Below are positions 30,523 through 35,728 of a stretch of DNA of 35,728 bases, one piece after another. The position numbers and the translations under genes are program-made. This DNA comes from Candidatus Parcubacteria bacterium (GTDB lineage Bacteria > Patescibacteriota > Saccharimonadia > UBA4664 > JAHWKN01), in the NCBI GenBank assembly GCA_019347875.1, contig JAHWKN010000007.1, positions 1-35,728 on the forward strand, given 5' to 3'. Below the pieces are notes generated by a model, which was not told where the DNA came from, did not search any database, and was given only the letters and a program-made list of their open reading frames with translations. Within the stretch, counting starts at the first letter, position 1. Each line of letters opens with the position of its first letter.

Positions 30523-31580
30523 TTCGCGTGGCTACCTCGGACGAACTGGAGCGTTGGGACGAACTGGTGGCGGGCAATCCTGACGGCGGTAACGTGCTGC
30601 AGTGCCGGGCGTTCGGGGAGGTCAAGTCGCGCCACGGCTGGGAGGCCCGCTATCTTATCGGTCAAAAGTCAGACGTTAAAAGTCAAAAGTCCGGTCTGGC
30701 GATGCTGGCGCTGGTCCGCGCTGTCGCCGGGTTCGGCGAGCTTTGGTATGTTCCCAAAGGGCCCGGGGTGAGTGGCGTTAAGCAGCTGTCTGAACTAGTT
30801 AAGGACCTTAAGCAATATGCCGCCAAAGCTTTTCTAATAAAAGTTGAGCCCGAGCTGCTTAAAAAATCTAAAGACCAGGTCTTGGAGGAGACGGGGCTGG
30901 TGAAGGCGCCGCGTGATTTACAGCTAAACGCCGCTACGGTGCTGCTTGATTTGCGGCCGTCAGAAGATGAGATTATGGCTGCCTTTAAGCAAAAAACCCG
31001 CTATAACATCCGGCTGGCGGAGCGTAAGGGGGTGAGGGTTGAGCCGGCGGAGCTGACTTCGCGTAACATCGATTTGATGTACGGGATGATGCGCGAGACT
31101 TACCGGCGGGCAGGAGTATACACCCGGCCGAAAGCCTACTTTAGCGACTTTTGGCGGCTGCATACTGAATCTGGGCGCGGACAGCTGTTTTTTGCCGCCC
31201 ACGAGGGGCAGGTACTGGCCGCCGCGTTTGTGACTTACTTGGGCCAAAAAGCGCTGTATAAAGACGGCGCTTCCAGGCGCGAGCACAGCGGCTGGCAGGC
31301 GCCGTACCTGCTGCAATGGGAGATTATGCGCTGGCTCAAAGGCCAGGGGGTAGGGGAGTACGATCTGCACGGCACGCCGCCGGCCGACAGATTGGAAGAC
31401 AAGACCCATCCACTGCAAAGCCTGGCCCAGTTTAAAACCGGCTTTAACCCCCGGATCACCGAGTTTATCGGAACGTATGATCTGCCGGTTGATGAAGCCA
31501 GGTATCGCGCCTGGAACCGTTTTGGTGAGCGCGCCGTGACGGCTTACAATTTCCGTTTGCGCAAGCGTCTGTTTTACTAA
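30519..31580 (+). CDS. FemAB-family peptidoglycan-bridge aminoacyltransferase (second), with repeat-derived insertion
   Basis: 353 aa. Same fold and family as the preceding gene: LQCRAFGEVKSRHGWEA, IMAAFKQKTRYNIRLAERKGVRVE, MYGMMRETYRRAGVYTRPKAYFSDFW, AAHEGQVLAAAFVTYLGQKALYKDGAS and YDLHGTPPADRLEDKTHPLQSLAQFKTGF. Starts at GTG 30519, overlapping the first gene's stop. Two enzymes in a row suggest a bridge of two or more residues. Residues about 47-59 (QKSDVKSQKSG) are encoded by five heptamers (30661-30695), between two beta strands of the fold. Confidence 0.92.
   Translation: MIRVATSDELERWDELVAGNPDGGNVLQCRAFGEVKSRHGWEARYLIGQKSDVKSQKSGLAMLALVRAVAGFGELWYVPKGPGVSGVKQLSELVKDLKQYAAKAFLIKVEPELLKKSKDQVLEETGLVKAPRDLQLNAATVLLDLRPSEDEIMAAFKQKTRYNIRLAERKGVRVEPAELTSRNIDLMYGMMRETYRRAGVYTRPKAYFSDFWRLHTESGRGQLFFAAHEGQVLAAAFVTYLGQKALYKDGASRREHSGWQAPYLLQWEIMRWLKGQGVGEYDLHGTPPADRLEDKTHPLQSLAQFKTGFNPRITEFIGTYDLPVDEARYRAWNRFGERAVTAYNFRLRKRLFY
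30661..30695. repeat. Heptanucleotide repeats inside the second femAB gene
   Basis: Exactly five units: GTCAAAA, GTCAGAC, GTTAAAA, GTCAAAA, GTCCGGT. They encode the short Lys/Ser-rich loop QKSDVKSQKSG. Confidence 0.8.
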
Positions 31581-31596
31581 ACTCAGCCTAAAACTT

Positions 31597-31614
31597 CATC
31601 CGGCGGTTGCCGGA
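31597..31614. terminator. Possible bidirectional terminator between convergent genes
   Basis: ATCCGGC-GGTT-GCCGGAT, 7-bp stem, followed by TAAAATCTT on plus and GAAGTTTTA on minus. It lies between the second femAB gene and the 99-aa minus-strand gene. T tracts are weak. Confidence 0.5.
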
Positions 31615-31634
31615 TTAAAATCTTGGGTTGAGTG

Positions 31635-31662
31635 CCCAGCCCTGGATTACTCCAGAGCTGGG
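31635..31662 (-). other. Stem-loop after the 99-aa gene
   Basis: CCCAGC-C-CTGGA-TTAC-TCCAG-A-GCTGGG, an 11-bp stem with one mismatch, 18 bp beyond the stop codon of the 31681-31980 gene. No T tract follows directly; it may act with the 31597-31614 stem. Confidence 0.5.
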
Positions 31663-31680
31663 CCGCCCGACTGGTGTCTG

Positions 31681-31980
31681 CTAGTTGAAGCGCCACCATT
31701 CCGCATCGCTCTCCTTGGTCTTTCTGACGAACCGCTCCCGGGTTGCGAAAAGACCCAGACAGATTAGTGCCGTCAGGCCAAAAAGCGAACCGCCGAAGAG
31801 GCGCTGGAGCGGCAGTAGTTCGGGTGCGAACCACGAGACTGTGAGCGCCTGATAGGCGAACCAGGCCATGACGCCGACGCAGACCAGGAAAACCGAGTGC
31901 CACCAGCGCTTCATGAGCGTAGCCTCGCTCTCGCCCACCAGCGCCACCACCAACGCAGTTTTTTGCCTCAAAGAATGCAT
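31681..31980 (-). CDS. Small two-helix membrane protein, 99 aa
   Basis: No family is recognised. A cytoplasmic N-terminus of about 24 residues is followed by two hydrophobic helices, near residues 28-46 (HSVFLVCVGVMAWFAYQAL) and 60-78 (FGGSLFGLTALICLGLFA), and a charged tail ending AEWWRFN. AAAGGAG lies about 6 nt before ATG 31980, a good ribosome-binding site; the internal ATG at KRWWHS is less supported. It is 42 bp downstream of the 120-aa gene, probably the last gene of a three-gene minus-strand transcript. Confidence 0.65.
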   Translation of the reverse strand: MHSLRQKTALVVALVGESEATLMKRWWHSVFLVCVGVMAWFAYQALTVSWFAPELLPLQRLFGGSLFGLTALICLGLFATRERFVRKTKESDAEWWRFN

Positions 31981-32022
31981 CTTTTACTCCTTTGCTCGAG
32001 ATGTTGACTGTAACCTGGGCCC

Positions 32023-32385
32023 CTACCGTTCGCCGGCTACCTGGTGTATTTGCACCTGGCCTCTGAAGGGCAGGCAGTACGGCCTCCCGATGGTCTCGTT
32101 AGCTTCCCCGAGCAGCGTAAGTGCTTGCTGCCGCGCCGTCCGCTCACTTTTGGCGGCAAGATTGAACCGCACGTCCGCCTTGACGACGTTGCCATTGGGG
32201 GACGACTCTGCGACAGAGACCCGCTTTAGGCCCTTTAAGCGCAAGGCGTTCCACAGCTGGGCTCTTAGCTCTTGGCCGCGTCGGGCCGTCTGTCTGCTAA
32301 CGGCAATGCATAGATGGTACGTTTGCACTGGCCTCCAGTTCTGGTCGCGGCCGCGCGTGAAGTGCGGCTTGTGAATAGTGAGCAC
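32023..32385 (-). CDS. Hypothetical protein, 120 aa, coupled to the upstream gene
   Basis: No family is recognised. The protein is basic, soluble and without membrane helices, and includes TYHLCIAVSRQTARRGQELRAQLWNAL and VKADVRFNLAAKSERTARQQALTLLGEAN. The start is taken as GTG 32385, whose first base is the last base of the preceding stop codon (TAGTG), a strong sign of translational coupling; frames starting further upstream have no ribosome-binding site. The later part shows a weak likeness in layout to the upstream protein (a beta strand, a charged helix of the type SAxxARRAK/SERTARQQA), so the two may be distant paralogues. Confidence 0.6.
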   Translation of the reverse strand: MLTIHKPHFTRGRDQNWRPVQTYHLCIAVSRQTARRGQELRAQLWNALRLKGLKRVSVAESSPNGNVVKADVRFNLAAKSERTARQQALTLLGEANETIGRPYCLPFRGQVQIHQVAGER

Positions 32386-32687
32386 TAATCGCTTGATTCG
32401 TAGCGCCGTACCTCGATCGCGTCGGGCAGTATCTGCATGATGCCGGTCCATCGATTTTGCCTGATGAGCCTCCAGACGAAGTTTTTAGCGCGGCGGGCTG
32501 CCGATTCTGCGGATGTTGCTTCAACCGCAAGACCTACGTCTACGCAGCCGGTGGAAGGTATCCCGCCAAAGTCGATTTCTTTGGCTCCGTTTTCATCTAG
32601 AACCTTCACCAGTCTGTTGGGCTGAGATGCAGGATACGCTTGACCTTTTGGGCATTGCATCCAGATAGTAACAAACCACCTGCGCAT
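32385..32687 (-). CDS. Hypothetical protein, 100 aa
   Basis: No family is recognised. A beta-strand opening (MRRWFVTIWMQCPKG) is followed by a linker, then CVDVGLAVEATSAESAARRAKNFVWRLIRQNRW and a final strand IMQILPDAIEVRRY: a beta-alpha-beta plan like a small ferredoxin-like fold. GGAGGAG lies 4-5 nt before ATG 32687, a strong ribosome-binding site. The promoter (32761-32789) is also clear. It is first in a three-gene minus-strand unit ending at 31681, divergent from the aminotransferase gene. Confidence 0.65.
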   Translation of the reverse strand: MRRWFVTIWMQCPKGQAYPASQPNRLVKVLDENGAKEIDFGGIPSTGCVDVGLAVEATSAESAARRAKNFVWRLIRQNRWTGIMQILPDAIEVRRYESSD

Positions 32688-32760
32688 CGTCTCCTCCAGA
32701 AGGCGAGTTACGGATTGTCGAGGTGCAAAAAAAAGAAGGCGTTACCCTCATTGCATCAGC

Positions 32761-32789
32761 AATATAGCACTTTTCGGTTTGCCTGTCAG
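32761..32789 (-). promoter_or_regulatory. Promoter of the three-gene unknown operon
   Basis: On the minus strand CTGACA (32784-32789), 17-bp spacer, TATATT (32761-32766) in a TGCTATATT context. A leader of about 70 nt follows, with a small ATTGC/GCAAT hairpin and a run of eight T near 32727-32734. Confidence 0.65.
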
Positions 32790-32826
32790 CCTCCGCACCT
32801 AAGTTGCCCGCAGGCAAGGATGACGT

Positions 32827-32832
32827 TATGCT
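32827..32832 (+). promoter_or_regulatory. Leaderless -10 of the aminotransferase gene
   Basis: TATGCT, 6 nt before ATG 32839, the same hexamer and spacing as in front of the DUF72 gene (7759-7764). Confidence 0.6.
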
Positions 32833-32838
32833 TATCCC

Positions 32839-34146
32839 ATGCGCTTAAATCTGGTCCACGAAGGGGCCGATGAGCTTAATTACGAGATTCGCCAGATTGC
32901 CGAGCTGGGGCGGCGGCTGGAGACGGCCGGCGTCAAGATGACGTGGGAGAACATCGGCGATCCGGTCGCCAAAGGCGAGGAGGTGCCACAGTGGATTCGC
33001 CGGGTTGTGGCGGCGGCGGCCGCCGATAGCTCCAGCTACGCCTACGCTCCCACCAAAGGTCTGCTCAGCGCCCGGCAATTCTTGGCCGAGCGGGTCGACG
33101 GCAGTAGCCTGGATCCCGAAGACATCATCTTTTTTAACGGCCTGGGCGACGCCGTCTCGAAAATTTATACGCAGCTAGAGCGCAACGCGCGGGTACTGGG
33201 CCCCTCACCGGCCTACCCGACGCATTCGTCGGCCGAAGCGGCCCACGCCGGGTCGCACCACTTAACCTACCAGCTCGATCCCCACAACGGCTGGCTGCCG
33301 GACGTGGCCGACATTCGCAGCAAGGTCAAGTACAACCCCAACATCGCCGCCATTTTAATTATCAATCCCGACAACCCTACCGGCATGGTTTATCCAAAGG
33401 CGATTTTAGAGGAGATGGTGGCGATTGCCGATGAGTACGATCTGTTTTTGGTGGCCGATGAGATTTATGCCGAACTAAGCTACGGGAGTGAGGCTTTTGT
33501 GCCTCTCGGCGACGTAGTTGGGCGCGTACCGGCGCTGGTTTTACGGGGTTTAAGCAAAGAGGTGCCGTGGCCAGGCGCGCGGTGCGGCTGGATCGAGGTG
33601 TATAACCGTGACGAGGATGTGAACTTCGAGCGTTACGTTAGTTCGATAGTTGATGCCAAGATGCTGGAGGTAGGTTCGACCACGCTGCCGCAGACGGTGC
33701 TGCCGGCGATCTTGAGCGACCAGCGCTACGCCAGGTGGCTGGAGTCGCGGCGCCAGCGCTACGCCGAGCGGGCCAAACTGGCTACGCAAGAGCTGGGCAA
33801 GATTGTCGGCGCTAACGTCGTTTGCCCCGCGGGCGCCTTTTACCTGACCGTGACGTTTCAGCCGGGCTCACTGAACTACGGCCAGGGGCTGGCACTGGAA
33901 CCGGAGCCGGTACGCGAGGAGGTGGAGCGCGCGGCCGTCAAGCTCGGGCCTACCGAGCTGGACAAGCGGTTTTGCTACTACCTGATGGGCGCAACCGGTT
34001 TGTGCGTCGTACCCCTCTCCGGCTTCAACACCGAGCTGCCGGGGTTCCGCATGACGCTCTTGGAGCCGGATGAGAAAAAGTTCCAAAGGACACTCAATAT
34101 TTTAAGTAAGGCCATCCCGGCTTATTTAAGGTCGGCGGCCAAGTAA
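32839..34146 (+). CDS. Class I/II PLP-dependent aminotransferase
   Basis: 435 aa. Fold-type I aminotransferase. The signature INPDNPTG, the VADEIYAELSYG block and the PLP-binding lysine in GLSKEVPWPGARCGW are intact; RMTLLEPDEK carries the late substrate-binding Arg. It is most like the AlaA/aspartate aminotransferase branch, but the amino acid cannot be fixed from sequence. At 435 aa it is slightly long, with an insert near residues 345-385 (LNYGQGLALEPEPVREEVERAAVKLGPTELDKRFCYY). No Shine-Dalgarno; TATGCT 6 nt upstream suggests a leaderless mRNA. It lies 72 bp before the Mur ligase gene, which has its own -10. Confidence 0.93.
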   Translation: MRLNLVHEGADELNYEIRQIAELGRRLETAGVKMTWENIGDPVAKGEEVPQWIRRVVAAAAADSSSYAYAPTKGLLSARQFLAERVDGSSLDPEDIIFFNGLGDAVSKIYTQLERNARVLGPSPAYPTHSSAEAAHAGSHHLTYQLDPHNGWLPDVADIRSKVKYNPNIAAILIINPDNPTGMVYPKAILEEMVAIADEYDLFLVADEIYAELSYGSEAFVPLGDVVGRVPALVLRGLSKEVPWPGARCGWIEVYNRDEDVNFERYVSSIVDAKMLEVGSTTLPQTVLPAILSDQRYARWLESRRQRYAERAKLATQELGKIVGANVVCPAGAFYLTVTFQPGSLNYGQGLALEPEPVREEVERAAVKLGPTELDKRFCYYLMGATGLCVVPLSGFNTELPGFRMTLLEPDEKKFQRTLNILSKAIPAYLRSAAK

Positions 34147-34206
34147 TTGCCATCTGCAGCTGGCTAACCAAATGCTTTGCAGCTTATAAAACACCTGTTT
34201 CTGATA

Positions 34207-34212
34207 TAAAAT
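34207..34212 (+). promoter_or_regulatory. Leaderless -10 of the murE-like gene
   Basis: TAAAAT, 6 nt before ATG 34219; an overlapping TATAAA (34205-34210) would give 8 nt. Confidence 0.55.
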
Positions 34213-34218
34213 CAGCTT

Positions 34219-35526
34219 ATGTTTCGCAAAATCGTTAAAGCGCTCATCCCGCACCAGCTGTTCCGCTTTATCGAGCCCTATGGTCACCTACTGGAGGCGG
34301 TGTTGGCGAATGTTGTGTACGGCTTTCCGGCGCGGAAGCTCAGCGTTATAGGCGTTACCGGTACTAACGGCAAGTCCACGACCGCGCGGCTGATCCACAC
34401 CATGCTGGACGAGGCCGGGTACAAGGTGGGGTTGCTGTCGACGGTGGTGAATGGCATGGGCAAGGATTTGGTGATAAACCCGGTACACATGACGACCGAC
34501 AAGTCGTTTCGGGTGTTTCGGCAGATGAAGACGTTTAAGCAAGCCGGGGCCGAGTGGGTGGTGCTCGAGATTACCAGTCACGCGTTGGCCCAAAACCGGG
34601 CTTGGGGGGTGCCGTACCAGGTGGCGGTGATAACCAACCTCACTCACGAGCACCTGGACTACCATGGCACGTTCGAGCGCTACCGGGCCGCCAAGCTGCG
34701 GCTGTTCCAGCAGTGTAATCGCAACCGGCGGGGGCTGCGGATGGGGGTGGTTAACGCCGACGACCCGTCGGCGGAAGTTTTTGCGGCCGCCGTTGCCCAC
34801 CCGATACTTTACGGCATTAAGGCCGGGAGTTTGCGCGCTGCCAACATTAACAGCACCGCTACCGGTAGTACTTTTACGGCCAAGGATGAACGCGGCTCAG
34901 TCAGCTACAATCTGCGGACAAACTTGCCCGGCAGCTTTAACATCTCGAACGCGCTGGCGGCGGCCGGCGTCGGTATAGCGGTTGGACTGGGTAAGCACCA
35001 GATCGAGCGGGGGATAGCGGCCACCGAGTCGGTCGAGGGCCGCATGAACGCAATTGACGAGGGGCAGGACTTTAGCGTGATCGTCGATTATGCCCACACG
35101 CCTGACTCCTTTGAAAAGCTGCTGGCCGAGATGAAGCCGCTGACAAAAGGCCGGTTGATTGTTATGTTCGGCTCCGCCGGCCGCCGCGACGAGAGTAAGC
35201 GCTCGGTACAAGGGGAGCTGGCGGGCCGCTTTGCTGACGTAGTGGTGGTGACCGAAGAGGACGACCGGGATGTTGATGGGCTGGTGATTATGGACCAGAT
35301 AGCGGCGGGGGCCGAAAAGGCCGGCAAAAAGCGTGATAAGGACTTATTCTTGGTGCATGACCGCACCGAGGCGATTGCTTTTGCCGTTAACCAGGCCGAG
35401 ACAGGTGACACTGTGATGCTGCTGGGCAAGGGTCATGAGCAGATGATTGAACGGGGCGACGGAGAGCATCCGTGGGATGAGGCCGAGAGCGCCCGGCAGG
35501 CGATTCGGCAGAGGGTTGAGCGGTAG
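34219..35526 (+). CDS. murE: Mur ligase of the MurE type with a reduced N-terminal domain
   Basis: 435 aa. MurE adds the third amino acid to UDP-MurNAc-dipeptide in peptidoglycan synthesis. The ATP loop VTGTNGKST (46-54), TSHALAQNR, NLTHEHLDYHGT, the modified-lysine region YRAAKLRLF and the third-domain blocks IVDYAHTPDSF, MFGSAGRRDESKR and LLGKGHEQ are intact. Only about 40 residues precede the ATP loop, versus about 100 in typical MurE, so the UDP-MurNAc-binding first domain is largely missing. At the specificity position the DNPR (meso-diaminopimelate) motif is replaced by DDRD, so the amino acid is uncertain. TAAAAT 6 nt upstream suggests a leaderless mRNA. Confidence 0.88.
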   Translation: MFRKIVKALIPHQLFRFIEPYGHLLEAVLANVVYGFPARKLSVIGVTGTNGKSTTARLIHTMLDEAGYKVGLLSTVVNGMGKDLVINPVHMTTDKSFRVFRQMKTFKQAGAEWVVLEITSHALAQNRAWGVPYQVAVITNLTHEHLDYHGTFERYRAAKLRLFQQCNRNRRGLRMGVVNADDPSAEVFAAAVAHPILYGIKAGSLRAANINSTATGSTFTAKDERGSVSYNLRTNLPGSFNISNALAAAGVGIAVGLGKHQIERGIAATESVEGRMNAIDEGQDFSVIVDYAHTPDSFEKLLAEMKPLTKGRLIVMFGSAGRRDESKRSVQGELAGRFADVVVVTEEDDRDVDGLVIMDQIAAGAEKAGKKRDKDLFLVHDRTEAIAFAVNQAETGDTVMLLGKGHEQMIERGDGEHPWDEAESARQAIRQRVER

Positions 35527-35602
35527 TTTCCGCTCGACAAGCCCCTTCTGCCATCACCCTTACCTCTACTGCCCGCCTACTTACCAAATACACCCCTCTC
35601 TC

Positions 35603-35728
35603 GTTACTTTTTGTCAGCAAAAAGTAACCAAAAACTGCCAAGCCGGCTCATCAGCTAGAAACACCTCCAGCTACCGTTAAGCTGTAGGCCTGCGGAACTC
35701 GCTCCGATTTCATCGGGGCTCAAACAGT
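35603..35728 (+). repeat. Structured dispersed repeat, copy D (runs off the window)
   Basis: 126 bp starting with the palindrome GTTACTTTTTG-TCAG-CAAAAAGTAAC and ending at CCGAT-TTC-ATCGG GGCTCAAACAGT. It is the reverse complement of 271-396 with two mismatches. The window stops inside it. The stretch 35527-35602 between the murE-like gene and the repeat has no feature. Confidence 0.9.

Noticed and set aside
35447-35680. Small gene across the end of the Mur ligase and repeat copy D
   Set aside because: The C-terminal part is the translated repeat palindrome (VTFCQQKVTK); such frames come from the repeat, not from a gene.

Overview
The window is 35.7 kb of compact, GC-rich chromosome from what looks like a Candidate Phyla Radiation (Patescibacteria) bacterium, probably Saccharibacteria-like. 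This rests on gene content and style, not on a marker phylogeny. The evidence is: a small two-helix TrbC/VirB2-like pilin precursor, a Mur ligase with almost no N-terminal domain, tandem FemAB-type peptidoglycan-bridge enzymes, RNase J with a long disordered N-terminus, a ComF protein, a peptidase S51, many short intergenic gaps, and TGA used as a normal stop (which argues against the UGA-recoding CPR lineages).

Layout. 1-571: gene-free, holding two head-to-head copies of a hairpin-rich dispersed repeat plus a heptanucleotide repeat. 572-13888: pilin; then, almost all on the minus strand, truB, recX-recA, yajQ, a RodZ-like gene, ftsK, RNase J, a family-4-like uracil-DNA glycosylase and rpsO-pnp, with a DUF72 gene and a 23-codon microprotein on the plus strand. 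14019-16229: two small unknown genes, hsp20 and comF. 16384-22673: four tRNA genes (Arg-GCG and Ser-CGA on plus, Ser-TGA on minus, Ser-GCT on plus). Between Ser-CGA and Ser-TGA lies a 4.4-kb segment (cupin, DUF1653, membrane protein, pyrB-guaA) bracketed by inverted copies of a tRNA-Ser 3' end with a shared flank. 22682-31580: NADAR protein, TPR protein, another copy of the dispersed repeat, valS, peptidase S51, tsaD, and two femAB-type genes. 31681-32687: three small unknown minus-strand genes. 32839-35526: aminotransferase and murE-like ligase, followed by the fourth copy of the dispersed repeat at the window edge.

Four patterns cut across the genes. (1) At least eleven genes have a -10 hexamer 6-8 nt before the start codon and no Shine-Dalgarno, so leaderless transcription appears to be a major expression mode; several share the extended -10 TGCTANAAT. 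Other genes (pnp, hsp20, the small unknown genes) have strong Shine-Dalgarno sites. (2) recA and an unknown 60-aa gene share a nearly identical promoter with GTTC-N7-GTTC inside the spacer, the form of the alphaproteobacterial LexA box, which suggests a two-member SOS-type regulon here. (3) Degenerate heptanucleotide repeats in strict 7-bp phase occur between genes and also in frame inside valS, tsaD and a femAB gene. (4) A 126-bp-plus structured repeat occurs four times, with stems that change sequence but keep pairing.

Functionally the window is mostly housekeeping: RNA decay and modification (rnj, pnp, truB, tsaD, valS, tRNAs), recombination and repair (recA, recX, UDG), chromosome segregation and cell shape (ftsK, RodZ-like), and cell wall (murE-like, femAB). 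The pyrB-guaA pair and small accessory genes are the more mobile-looking part.
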